A stretch of 64,000 bases of DNA from Methylophaga sulfidovorans (GCF_900114205.1 NZ_FOSH01000001.1:124001-188000); one strand, 5' to 3'; positions 17,283 through 25,366 are shown, numbered from the stretch's first letter. The notes: generated by a model from the sequence alone, not told the origin. Translations and numbers: made by a program.

Positions 17283-17639
17283 TTTTAAAAAAAACTGGGG
17301 TTCTATTCTTATTCAAAATAGTTTTCAGAGATAAGATATAGGCTCATTTAAACATGTATCGTTTTAGTCCAGCGTAATAAGAGTGAGTGACTTGGACAGT
17401 ATGGTCTGTTCGATGATTTGAAATGCCAAAATAATGCACCTTTCATATAGCTCCAGCTTTCTTTCTAAATTAGATTTAGATTTAGCTGTGGTGATACAAA
17501 GTATACGAAGAAGGTATCTAGCCTGATAATTGGGATTATAAAGTTGGTATTTGTGCTTTGTATTGTGTAATTAACAATACCGAAATTACAGTACGCCAAA
17601 CCTCAATAGATTCAAGGATTATATTGATAAGTGGCTAAT
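17283..17639. other. Non-coding stretch with no recognised feature
   Basis: AT-rich sequence with stops in all frames at short intervals. I see no gene, relic or clear promoter here. The 3' edge borders a perfect inverted repeat. Confidence 0.5.
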
Positions 17640-17672
17640 TGCTGGTTTTAGAGTGAAATTCTAAAACCAGCA
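17640..17672. repeat. Perfect 13 bp inverted repeat
   Basis: TGCTGGTTTTAGA, loop GTGAAAT, TCTAAAACCAGCA. There is no T tract and no gene immediately on either side, so an ordinary terminator is not obvious. It lies just beyond the relic terminator and relic PEP-CTERM tail. Confidence 0.6.
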
Positions 17673-17739
17673 CATCAGGATAAATAAAAAAAGCCTCAGT
17701 GTATGACGGCTTTAATTTTTTGAAATGTTGTTATTTAAT

Positions 17740-17886
17740 TTAGACAGCCAGTTTTGCTTTGCATCGCAATCGCATGAAACCAAGAAGTGCGGAAGCAAAT
17801 AGCAAGACTGCTGGTGGAAATGGAACAGCTCAAACCTCAAAGAGGTAAAATGAACCACGCCCGGAATATTAGTGATAGATGGTTCG
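17740..17886 (-). pseudogene. Relic of a PEP-CTERM protein gene (tail only)
   Basis: In frame, the minus strand reads LFEV-stop-AVPFPPAVLLFASALLGF, then MRLRCKAKLAV and a stop. This matches the tail of PEP-CTERM protein 3 (SAVPLPPAVLLFAPALLGF, then MGLRRKAKLAA). An in-frame TGA lies just before the tail, and the basic RRK has become RCK. Nucleotide similarity to 22973-23120 continues to about 17886 and then stops. A decayed terminator like the one at 22919 lies at 17685-17720. The rest of the gene is lost. Confidence 0.8.
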
Positions 17887-17941
17887 AGCCCATCACGGCA
17901 GAGTCGGCAGCGAACCGGCATTGCAATGAGATTGAACACTC

Positions 17942-18586
17942 TCAGTCATTAGTTATCCCATATTTTTCAGCCTCAACAAGTGGGTCGATATTAATGAGAC
18001 ACCGATCAGTCTTGTACTCAACTACGGCACAATATGGCTCAGTCGTTGCCCCATACTCTTTTAGCAAATTGCTAATTTTTGGGCTTCCAGTCCATATGGC
18101 TACAGTTAGAGGATTAAGGGACAAACCATTTGGAATAACACCATCTGGAACAGTAGCCAGTAGCTTCTCTGCAATCAGATAGACTTTTCTATTGTTGGAC
18201 ATCATTGCATAAGAAGCTGTCAGGTTAATTATTTTTTTGTCTATAAATTGTCCTTCCAACAGCTTGACCAACTGCCCATGAGCGGCTCCAGTAGCAATCA
18301 GCGTGTTAAGTCCGTACTCATAGTAGCCATGTGATGTCAGCCTCATTCCGCCTTGCAAAAATAAATTCACTACAACGTCGTTATCAGTTGCCACAGCATC
18401 ATAGAAAGACTCTTGAGACCAGCTCCAACCAAGGTTGCCCAATTCCTTGCGAGGATCATCGCTGGTTTCTCGTTTGACCAAATTGGTCAAGGCACCAGTA
18501 TTTTCAGCTGTACGCTTTGTATTCGAAGCAGTCTCTCTTGTGTTTGCTTCTATCTGAAGGTTAGTTGCAAGAATTTGTGATTGCAA
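17942..18586 (-). CDS. Unknown protein, C-terminal part of an interrupted gene
   Basis: A reading frame of 214 residues from a TTG, but the frame stays open up to 18649, where a single TAA separates it from the membrane protein at 18650-18925. The region reads as a coiled linker (ILATNLQIEANTRETASNTKR) and then a helical-repeat domain with ankyrin-like wording (DVVVNLFLQGG, LIATGAAHGQLVKLLEG, SPKISNLLKEYGA). No start with a ribosome site is evident, so it is most likely the downstream half of one gene broken by a nonsense change. Function unknown. Confidence 0.5.
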   Translation of the reverse strand: MQSQILATNLQIEANTRETASNTKRTAENTGALTNLVKRETSDDPRKELGNLGWSWSQESFYDAVATDNDVVVNLFLQGGMRLTSHGYYEYGLNTLIATGAAHGQLVKLLEGQFIDKKIINLTASYAMMSNNRKVYLIAEKLLATVPDGVIPNGLSLNPLTVAIWTGSPKISNLLKEYGATTEPYCAVVEYKTDRCLINIDPLVEAEKYGITND

Positions 18587-18649
18587 ATGGCTCAGTTCTT
18601 CAAAACTACCAGCTAAATAACCGCTACCACCTTGTACACTTTTGCCAAA

Positions 18650-18925
18650 TTAGTAAAAACCGAACATTGAAGTAGTAAAGACTAACAATAAAACAAAAGA
18701 GGGCAGATACCAGCTATCGTTCATAGCTACAGCCAGCCTTTTATTTGTGAACGGAATAAAAAATAATACTAGCGAAATTAGGAGTAGTAGAAGGCCAATG
18801 AAGCCTAAATAGATACCATACGGAGCAACTGGCATAAAAAAATCAGCAACCAGACCACAAACAGTTGAGATTGCTCCACCCGCACCCACACCAAGTTCAG
18901 CTGTTTTTTTCAACTTTCCCATCAT
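18650..18925 (-). CDS. Unknown small membrane protein, N-terminal part of an interrupted gene
   Basis: A frame of 91 residues with three probable membrane helices (about 15-30, 36-58 and 72-90), starting MMGKLKKTAELG. The start has a suitable site (AAGGA) upstream. It ends at TAA 18650-18652, and the same frame continues without another stop for 236 codons. It is probably the membrane anchor of a longer protein whose coil and repeat domain follows. I recognise no family. It may still be made as a short membrane protein. Confidence 0.55.
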   Translation of the reverse strand: MMGKLKKTAELGVGAGGAISTVCGLVADFFMPVAPYGIYLGFIGLLLLLISLVLFFIPFTNKRLAVAMNDSWYLPSFVLLLVFTTSMFGFY

Positions 18926-19134
18926 GAAATCCTTTTCTTATTACTTTAAGAACCGAGAAAACTACACAAGTACATTATATGTGTCCAGCCGATATACTCT
19001 GCGTATTCAATTGGCTTGCCAAACTACCTGAAACTAAACTATGTGGACTATAAATCTAGCCTAATGCCGCCTTGGCAAAAAGCTAAGGCAAAATGAGAGA
19101 TACCATCCATATCAGAGTTAACCGAATCTAATAT

Positions 19135-19758
19135 CTATTTACTAGACTTGCCATTCTCAAACGAACCAGGAAGTCTTATCAAAAAACCTTCCCGTCTTGA
19201 TTTCTGTTTTATTCTGGGCGCCACGTCTTTGCAATTTATACACAAGTCAACCGGGCCTTTGTTGCTCTTAGTGTAACGCCATGTTGTAGATGATTTTTTC
19301 TTGCATAATGAACAAAAAAGTACCTCATCATTCCGTACTCCCACTTGAGAATAGAGGACAATGTCTCCATGCCTTTTTTTCTTGCTAGTGATGCTCTTGG
19401 TTTTAGGTTTGTATCCTGTCGAACTCATCTGACTTTTCCTCAGCTTTTTTAGCTGAGCATTGAACATCGCTCGTTTCTCTTTTCTCTCTTTCTCAATTCT
19501 TTGTTGACAGCTTTTCGTATGTTTCCTGAACTTTTTCGTAATAGTCTCGCCACACATTGGACATTTTTGTTCTTTTGATACTGTTGATAGAGCTCGAAGA
19601 GCTTGAGTATTTGCAGCTTCTGAAGACTTATCATCTGAGAGAGACATATCAGCACTACTTTCAGAAGTTATTTTGTTTCCTTTTTTTATGACACCTACTT
19701 CTGTTTTAGTCGTTCTGAGTCCAGCCTTCTTGATGGTAACAGTGACTCTTTTTTTCAT
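19135..19758 (-). CDS. Unknown basic protein with two zinc-finger-like cysteine clusters
   Basis: About 207 residues, very rich in Lys and Arg. The first cluster is C-x2-C-x11-H-x4-C (CPMCGETITKKFRKHTKSC). The second is C-x2-C, about 26 residues, then C-x2-C (CSLCKKKSS to CINCKD). Both look like metal-binding fingers, and the charge suggests nucleic-acid binding. I start it at the ATG 19756-19758 (MKKRVTVTIKK) rather than the TTG two codons upstream. No family is recognised. It lies alone between short AT-rich gaps in the accessory region. Confidence 0.6.
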   Translation of the reverse strand: MKKRVTVTIKKAGLRTTKTEVGVIKKGNKITSESSADMSLSDDKSSEAANTQALRALSTVSKEQKCPMCGETITKKFRKHTKSCQQRIEKERKEKRAMFNAQLKKLRKSQMSSTGYKPKTKSITSKKKRHGDIVLYSQVGVRNDEVLFCSLCKKKSSTTWRYTKSNKGPVDLCINCKDVAPRIKQKSRREGFLIRLPGSFENGKSSK

Positions 19759-19986
19759 TTTCAATACTCACAAGTAGCTAAGTAAAAACTACAAGGCTCC
19801 CCAAAAAAAGTGCAACGAATATGGGCCCAGACCATCCATCCTTGGCAACCTACCTCGGCTTGATAAACTAGCTTAAAAACGAGCCACAGAGCCGCATATG
19901 GACTATAATCACAGGCTCCCCCCCCTACTTGAGAGAACTAAGGAGGCATTGACTCTGTAGTTGAACAGTAGCTTTTAATTCCGTGG

Positions 19987-20337
19987 CTATAGTTTGAACT
20001 GTTCTTCATAGACATTTTTTACAAACGTCAGGAACTGGCGTTGATTCTCCGCAAGGTAGTCATTGATACTTTCTGGAGTAATTTCAAGCATGACTTCCAT
20101 CATTTTCTCGACTTCTGGGTGGTTCGGATTAAGATTTGGACTACTTAAAACAGCATAAACAACCTGTAACCTTTCAAACTGCCAAATAACGTTTTCACAA
20201 GCTGTGACACACTGCTCATAATCACTTATTCCTAACACTTGTCCCTTAACCAGTAATAATGACCGGCAACTGAACGGCATCAACTCAACCTTAAAATCAA
20301 AGTTAAGTGGAAAAAACTGCTCAATATTTGTCCACAA
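19987..20337 (-). CDS. Unknown small protein
   Basis: Up to 116 residues from a TTG, or 97 from an internal ATG (MPFSCRSLLLVKG). It is helical and acidic toward the C-terminus (VEKMMEVMLEITPESINDYLAEN). There is no signal peptide, membrane helix or motif I can name. The start is uncertain, since no clear ribosome site precedes either codon. Composition is compatible with a real gene, but the evidence is modest. Confidence 0.45.
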   Translation of the reverse strand: MWTNIEQFFPLNFDFKVELMPFSCRSLLLVKGQVLGISDYEQCVTACENVIWQFERLQVVYAVLSSPNLNPNHPEVEKMMEVMLEITPESINDYLAENQRQFLTFVKNVYEEQFKL

Positions 20338-20454
20338 ACACCTTTACCAAGTTATCAATGCCCTGACGCTCAAACGCTCATTTCAATAACTCAAAACAGA
20401 CAAACACCATCAGCACATCATTTTGATTCGTTAAAGATAGCTTTTTTGGTATTT

Positions 20455-20575
20455 ATCTCAGCCTTACGGGTGATGAATGACAACAATTTCGCATTGATTG
20501 CCGATGTCAAGTTCGGCGGTATATAGTGATGAGGATTATGTAGCAAGGAGTCTCACCTTGCAGTATGCGTTTTAA
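20455..20575 (+). pseudogene. Relic of an autotransporter beta-barrel C-terminus
   Basis: One frame reads SALRVMNDNNFALIADVKFGG, and after a frameshift near 20520 the next reads SDEDYVARSLTLQYAF and a stop. The intact autotransporter at 20746-22731 ends TLRVADNNNLSLVADIEFGG, then RDENYAAGSVSLEYVF and a stop. Order, spacing and the terminal aromatic residue all match. The rest of the barrel and the passenger are gone. The terminator at 20611-20643 belonged to this lost gene. Confidence 0.75.
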
Positions 20576-20610
20576 TTTCAAAAAAACATCGCACCTAATA
20601 AAGCACACCT

Positions 20611-20643
20611 AAAGCCCCATACCATGGGGCTTTCTGTTTTTTT
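20611..20643 (+). terminator. Terminator left behind by the autotransporter relic
   Basis: AAAGCCCCAT, loop, ATGGGGCTTT followed by a T-rich run. No intact gene ends nearby on either strand. It stands 36 bp after the relic stop, close to the spacing of the terminator behind the intact copy (22755-22782). Confidence 0.8.
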
Positions 20644-20745
20644 CAGAAATGTCTAGTCTCTATTTAGTGTATATCGGCTTGCAGACTAACTTTGTAACAT
20701 CCTAGTATATATCCCAATACTGCGCTTTTTATAAGGATTTTGAAC

Positions 20746-22731
20746 ATGTCGGCCTGCTCGTCAATAGCTTTACGCCCGTTATCTGCTGTTATCTTATTGG
20801 CCTTGTCACCCACAAGTTTTGGAGCCAGTTTTACGATTAAGGATGGTGAGACGGTCACAACCCAGCAAACCCTTAACGACAATGAAACCGGCACTATTGA
20901 AACGGGTGGCGAGCTCAGCACATCGGGTGTCATTGCTATTGATGCACCCGGGGATAATGTCAATATCGAAACTAATGGTTCTATCACAACCAGTGGCGAT
21001 AATGCATACGGCATTTACTCACGTGGCAACAATGCCACCATCAGCAACAGCGGGAACATCATTGGCAGCGGTAAAGATGCAGTTCGCATTGTGTCAACTG
21101 GCGATTACGCCACCATCAACAACAGTGGCAACATCTCCACTACCAGTGGTGACAATGCAAACGGCATATACTCAATAGGCACTGACGCTACCATTAATAA
21201 CAGTGGCAGTATCTTCACCAGTGGTATTTATGCATACGGCATTCGGTCATTAGGTGGCACCATCAACAACAGTGGCAGCATCTCCACCAGCGGAGCTGGC
21301 TCATACGGCATTTTGTCAGGAGGCAACAACACTACGAACAATAGCGGTAGCATTTCAACAACAGGTGAAAACGCTGATGGCATTAACTCAAATGGCACTG
21401 ACGCCGCCATCAACAACAGCGGCAGTATTTCAACAACAGGTGAACGCGCTGATGGCATTAGGTCTACAGGCGACAATGCGACCATCAACAACAGCGGCCT
21501 GATTTCTGCCACCGGCCCGGATAGCTTAGCTATTTCCGGCGACCTTTCTTCGGATCGCAATACCACTGTCAACCTGCTATCTGGCTCACAAATTATTGGC
21601 GGGATTGATTTAGGCCAAAATGGCAGCGATAACGACACCGTCAATATATACAGCGGCAGCGCCTCTGCCAATTTGTCTATTTTGAATACCGAGAATATCA
21701 ATCTATTCACGCCGGGCGTGGTGGTGGGTGACACTGCCCGCGCTCAAGTGATCACGCTCGACCCGACAGGTGAATCCACCCGCGGGGTGGCGTTAGCCGG
21801 CATGACCTCATCCATCCACAATGTGATTGGGCAGCGTATGGCGCAGACCACACCACTGAAACAGGTACAGCTAGCGTCGCTTGAGTTATCTCCCGGTATG
21901 TATTTTGAAGAGCATAAACCGGTGGCTTGGGCGCAAGTCTTTGGTGGCAGGTTTGACCGTGATGCCGAAGGTGGCGCGATTGCTTATGACCATCACCATG
22001 TCGGCGTGAACTTCGGTTATGAGTGGGATATAAGTGGTCACCGTTCAGGCTTGATGGGTGGTGTTGTGCGAAGTAAGACAGATACCCAGACCGCGTCGTT
22101 TGAAACAGAAGCAGATAATTATTACATCGGCGTTTATGCCAACCGTAAAACCCATGGTCTTAATATCACAGGCTCACTGATTGCCGGTTACGGCGACCAT
22201 GAAAATGACAGGCTTGTTGTCGATAACCTGAATGGTTTTGAAACAGCCAAGTCTGATTTTGATAGCTGGTTTATCAGCCCCGGCATCACTCTTGGTTCAG
22301 CCTTTAGCGTTAATGACCGTCTTGAGCTGCGCCCTTCTGTCAGTGTGAATTACAGCATGGCCTGGCTGGATGGTTACCGTGAATCGGGCACCACCAATTC
22401 TAATCTGAGTGTAGATGACCGCAAAGCCAAGGCATTAACTGCAAGAGCACAATTAGCGGCTGCTTATCAGTTTGATGAGGCTAGTGAATTTGAATTCCGA
22501 GTAGGCCTGAACTCACGTCATACCGATGATGACGATACCAAAGTCAGCATCGCCGGTAGTCAGTTCAAGTTTGCGACTGCCGGTGATGAAAGTGTCACAG
22601 GCGGGTTTGCCGGTGCCACATTACGCGTAGCGGATAACAACAACCTTAGCCTGGTGGCCGATATTGAGTTTGGCGGTGACCGTGATGAGAATTATGCCGC
22701 CGGCAGTGTTAGTCTGGAATATGTGTTTTAA
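20746..22731 (+). CDS. Type V autotransporter with 25-residue passenger repeats
   Basis: About 661 residues. The signal peptide is MSACSSIALRPLSAV to SFGAS. The passenger (about 30-330) contains about eight near-copies of a 25-residue unit of the form INNSGSISTTGxxADGIxSxG. Such units form a right-handed beta-helix. The C-terminal beta-barrel starts near PVAWAQVFGGRFDRD and ends EYVF with the terminal aromatic used by the BAM complex. It places a filamentous domain on the cell surface, probably for adhesion. The ATG at 20746 follows AAGGA at eight bases; the TTG at 20740 is not needed. A relic barrel lies upstream. Confidence 0.88.
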   Translation: MSACSSIALRPLSAVILLALSPTSFGASFTIKDGETVTTQQTLNDNETGTIETGGELSTSGVIAIDAPGDNVNIETNGSITTSGDNAYGIYSRGNNATISNSGNIIGSGKDAVRIVSTGDYATINNSGNISTTSGDNANGIYSIGTDATINNSGSIFTSGIYAYGIRSLGGTINNSGSISTSGAGSYGILSGGNNTTNNSGSISTTGENADGINSNGTDAAINNSGSISTTGERADGIRSTGDNATINNSGLISATGPDSLAISGDLSSDRNTTVNLLSGSQIIGGIDLGQNGSDNDTVNIYSGSASANLSILNTENINLFTPGVVVGDTARAQVITLDPTGESTRGVALAGMTSSIHNVIGQRMAQTTPLKQVQLASLELSPGMYFEEHKPVAWAQVFGGRFDRDAEGGAIAYDHHHVGVNFGYEWDISGHRSGLMGGVVRSKTDTQTASFETEADNYYIGVYANRKTHGLNITGSLIAGYGDHENDRLVVDNLNGFETAKSDFDSWFISPGITLGSAFSVNDRLELRPSVSVNYSMAWLDGYRESGTTNSNLSVDDRKAKALTARAQLAAAYQFDEASEFEFRVGLNSRHTDDDDTKVSIAGSQFKFATAGDESVTGGFAGATLRVADNNNLSLVADIEFGGDRDENYAAGSVSLEYVF

Positions 22732-22754
22732 CTTAACCATATATTTTCAATAAA

Positions 22755-22782
22755 AAAGCCCCAAAATGTTGGGGCTTTTTTA
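22755..22782 (+). terminator. Terminator of the autotransporter gene
   Basis: AAAAGCCCCAA, loop, TTGGGGCTTTTTT, 23 bp after the stop. Confidence 0.88.
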
Positions 22783-22789
22783 TATCAAC

Positions 22790-22815
22790 GCGCTATCTAG
22801 CTGAGCTACGAAGAC
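22790..22815 (-). pseudogene. Second truncated tRNA-Arg 5' fragment
   Basis: Covers the acceptor 5' strand and D-arm of the tRNA at 12403-12479 but is more diverged (three to four changes, GGGG to GAAG in the acceptor strand). Its flank (GGTATTATAACGGCGATTAG and on to AAAACTGAAT) matches the flank of the fragment at 13521 better than that of the intact tRNA. The two fragments therefore share a copying event. Confidence 0.65.
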
Positions 22816-22918
22816 ATCGGGCTGGTATTATAACGGCGATTAGCCTTAAGCACGAAAACTGAATATTGTTTCTGATCAATTAACATTGCAGTGTGAATAA
22901 AATACTTACGCGAGAAAT

Positions 22919-22955
22919 AAAAAAAGCCGCCACACTGTGACGGCTTTTCTTTTTT
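22919..22955 (-). terminator. Terminator of PEP-CTERM gene 3
   Basis: AAAAGCCG-C-CA, loop, TG-A-CGGCTTTT and a T-rich tail, nearly identical to 16311-16344. It lies 18 bp past the stop. Confidence 0.82.
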
Positions 22956-22972
22956 GAAATACTTTGACTTAT

Positions 22973-23467
22973 CTAGGCGGCCAGTTTGGCTTTGCGGCGT
23001 AAGCCCATAAAACCCAGTAGTGCAGGTGCAAATAGCAAGACTGCTGGTGGAAGTGGGACAGCTGAAACCTCGAAAGAGGTAAAGCGATATTCACCCTTGA
23101 TATTAGTATTTATTGATTGCTCTCTATCCGCCCACGTTATGTAAGCTAAATTGTCACGCCCAACCCAACTCAGGCCATTATTCAGCCATTCTTGCGTATC
23201 AATATTAATATCGCCCGTATCAAACAAGTCTGATAAGGTGAAAGAATTGTATGTTGAGCTCCAATTAAATACGGAAAACTCTCCGAAAGACAACAGACCA
23301 TCATTATTCAGATCTTCACCGACAAAATTGCCAGAAAACTTAAATTTACCACCATCATACTCCGGCCATCCGGCATCAAAAGTAGCTTTAACAACAGTTG
23401 CTGCCCAGGTGTTATGGGATAATGTCAATAAAACAAGGCTTAATAGCATCCACAATTTTTTTTTCAT
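22973..23467 (-). CDS. PEP-CTERM-type (VPLP variant) exported protein 3
   Basis: About 164 residues from the ATG at 23465-23467 (MKKKLWMLLSLVLL), which gives a normal signal peptide ending near NTWA-AT. An upstream TTG frame would bury it. The exported part has an acidic stretch, GEDLNNDGLLSFGEF, like a calcium-binding dockerin/EF-hand loop (DLNNDGLLSFGE). The tail VPLPPAVLLFAPALLGFMGLRRKAK is the sorting signal. A leader of the same type as for genes 1 and 2 lies directly upstream. A relic copy of its tail is at 17740-17886. Confidence 0.8.
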   Translation of the reverse strand: MKKKLWMLLSLVLLTLSHNTWAATVVKATFDAGWPEYDGGKFKFSGNFVGEDLNNDGLLSFGEFSVFNWSSTYNSFTLSDLFDTGDINIDTQEWLNNGLSWVGRDNLAYITWADREQSINTNIKGEYRFTSFEVSAVPLPPAVLLFAPALLGFMGLRRKAKLAA

Positions 23468-23485
23468 AAGAAATTTCCATCTAAT

Positions 23486-23560
23486 GCAGCCCAGCCCTGA
23501 TGCCACCTAATGCACAGCTGTAGGTTTTCCGTCCCTGACTCACGTCAAGTTTGGCGTTAA
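23486..23560 (-). ncRNA. Structured leader of PEP-CTERM gene 3, GEMM (c-di-GMP-I)-like
   Basis: The RNA runs UUAACGCCAAACUUGAC, GUGA loop, GUCAGGGACGGAAAACC, UACAGCUGUG, a variable arm, AUCAGGGCUGGGCUGC. The box order and spacing equal those of leaders 1 and 2. It ends only about eight bases before the GGAA ribosome site, which favours control of translation. Confidence 0.57.
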
Positions 23561-23957
23561 TATATTGAATTAAAGTTAGTAATTCTTAGTAACTCATAAC
23601 AGATAAATATTCATAAAATTCTGTTATTTACAGATTACTTAACTCGAATGAAAAAAAATATCGTCCTAAAGTATGATTTTGCTCAAAAAGAACGACTTAC
23701 TATTCCTGGTAAACAGCTGACTCAGCATAATGTTCAGTGATAATTTTGACTCATCTATATATCTCGATTTGAGATCGGTTTAAAAATAGTCTTTAAATCA
23801 GCAGTCGAGATGTCACGTTTAAGTACTGCTACAGATTTTTACTTTTACACAGCAAGCATAAAGCTCATTCAAAAGCTTTACCTCAAAGCACTAACTACTT
23901 AAAAACAACATATTTTTGCCATAACGTGATAAGTCTCATATTTTTCCCATAAATATT
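23561..23957. other. Intergenic stretch, mostly featureless
   Basis: AT-rich upstream region of PEP-CTERM gene 3 and of the chemoreceptor at 24035. Apart from a possible weak operator match at 23663-23678 I see no gene, relic or repeat. Confidence 0.5.
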
Positions 23958-23984
23958 TAATCATTAATTTTCCTCTGCCGATAT
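23958..23984 (+). promoter_or_regulatory. Sigma-28 (FliA) promoter of the PAS chemoreceptor
   Basis: TAATCATT, 11 bp, GCCGATAT: 5/8 and 7/8 matches to the sigma-28 consensus with exact spacing, 51 bp before the ATG at 24035. Confidence 0.6.
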
Positions 23985-24034
23985 AAAATGCATGCAACAT
24001 TGTTGCGCGCAATATTCAAAGAGGAAGAAAAGAC

Positions 24035-25351
24035 ATGTTTGGAAAAACTAAGCAGTTATTGGCCGAAAAAGCAGCACTGGAAAAAGAGTTGCAGCCCTTG
24101 CTGGAAGTTTACACAGCGATGCAATCCTCGCTCTCAATTATTGAATTCACACCTGATGGTGTTATCACAAAAATTAATGGTAACTTTTCTCATGTCACTG
24201 GTTACTCTGCGTCAGAATTAATAGGTAAACGCCATCAGGTTTTGTGTGATGATGCTGAAGTCAGCTCAGCTCGGTATAAAGATTTTTGGAAAAATTTAAA
24301 TAACGGTGAGTACTTTAGCGGTGAAGTGTTACGTAAGCATAAAAATGGCAACGATCTCTGGCTTGAAGCCAATTATTTCCCTGTAAAAAATACCGACAAT
24401 AAAGTTATCAAAGTGATCAAAATTGCCAACGATGTTACCGAGCGGGTAAAACACTCTCGTAGTAATGAGAGTCTGTTATCAGCCATTAATCGTTCCATGG
24501 CAGTGATTGAGTTTGATATGAAGGGTCATGTTACTCATGCTAATCAAAACTTTCTGAATCTTATGGGTTACACGTTGGATGAGATCAAAGGACAACCTCA
24601 CCGAATTTTTTGTGAATCAGACTATGTGAAAAGCCCGGAATATGCCAAATTCTGGGAACAATTAAACGACGGTCGTTTTATTGCAGACAACTTTAAACGT
24701 ATAAATAAATATCAATCGCCTGTTTGGCTGGAAGCCACTTATAACCCTGTATTTGATGCTGATGGCAAACCTTATAAGGTCATTAAGTTTGCGACCGACA
24801 TCACCGAAAAAGTACGTCGTTCGAAAGAAGAAAAAACCGCTGCAAATACCGCCTATACAGTCTCTCTGGAAACAGAAAAGTTATCATCGGAAGGTGAGGA
24901 TATTATCTTCAAAACCATTGATAAACTTCAGCATTTAAAAGAACAGTTCAGTCACTCTTCAATCGAACTGGAACAACTTGGTACCGAAACAGCACAAATA
25001 TCATTTATCGTTAAAACGATCAGTGATATTACTGAACAAACAAATCTACTTGCCCTGAATGCTGCGATAGAAGCTGCCAGAGCAGGTGACAGTGGGCGAG
25101 GCTTTGCTGTTGTTGCTGATGAAGTACGTTCGTTGGCAACACGTACATCACAGTCCATAGCCGAAATAGCGACGATGATTAATAAAATCCAGTCAAAAAG
25201 TGACTCCGTTATAAAAAGCATGTCAGGAAGCATGTCAGGTGTCGAGTCGGGTGTTGAGCTTGCTAATACGGCGGGTAATACCATCAGTCAAATCAGAAGT
25301 GGCGCCCAAAAAGTCGTGGAAGTGGTTGAAAATTTATCTAATCTTCACTAA
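24035..25351 (+). CDS. Soluble PAS-PAS chemotaxis transducer (BdlA/Aer-2-like)
   Basis: Protein of 438 residues with no membrane helix. A short N-terminal coil ([19 protein letters not shown]) is followed by PAS 1 (about 25-140), PAS 2 (about 145-265) and a shortened MCP signalling domain. The hairpin tip is [19 protein letters not shown]. The layout is that of BdlA of Pseudomonas, which links redox or c-di-GMP state to biofilm dispersal, or of other cytoplasmic energy sensors. The ATG follows a strong GAGGAAG site, and a sigma-28 promoter lies upstream, tying it to the flagellar regulon. Confidence 0.88.
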   Translation: MFGKTKQLLAEKAALEKELQPLLEVYTAMQSSLSIIEFTPDGVITKINGNFSHVTGYSASELIGKRHQVLCDDAEVSSARYKDFWKNLNNGEYFSGEVLRKHKNGNDLWLEANYFPVKNTDNKVIKVIKIANDVTERVKHSRSNESLLSAINRSMAVIEFDMKGHVTHANQNFLNLMGYTLDEIKGQPHRIFCESDYVKSPEYAKFWEQLNDGRFIADNFKRINKYQSPVWLEATYNPVFDADGKPYKVIKFATDITEKVRRSKEEKTAANTAYTVSLETEKLSSEGEDIIFKTIDKLQHLKEQFSHSSIELEQLGTETAQISFIVKTISDITEQTNLLALNAAIEAARAGDSGRGFAVVADEVRSLATRTSQSIAEIATMINKIQSKSDSVIKSMSGSMSGVESGVELANTAGNTISQIRSGAQKVVEVVENLSNLH

Positions 25352-25366
25352 TGCTATTAGTAATAA

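Noticed and set aside
17712-17939. Open frame of 75 residues on the minus strand
   Set aside because: It is in the wrong frame of the PEP-CTERM relic. The relic frame gives the recognisable tail with stops.
20455-20643. Small RNA gene ending at the orphan terminator
   Set aside because: The sequence before the terminator matches the coding end of an autotransporter barrel, which explains the terminator without an RNA gene.
20990-21510. Regularly spaced repeats that could look like a CRISPR array
   Set aside because: The repeats are in frame, about 75 bp long without unique spacers, and encode the beta-helix units of the autotransporter.
21228-21734. Long open frame antisense to the autotransporter passenger (168 residues)
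   Set aside because: It is a mirror of the repeated passenger codons. It has no ribosome site and no sensible protein features, and the sense frame is clearly the gene.
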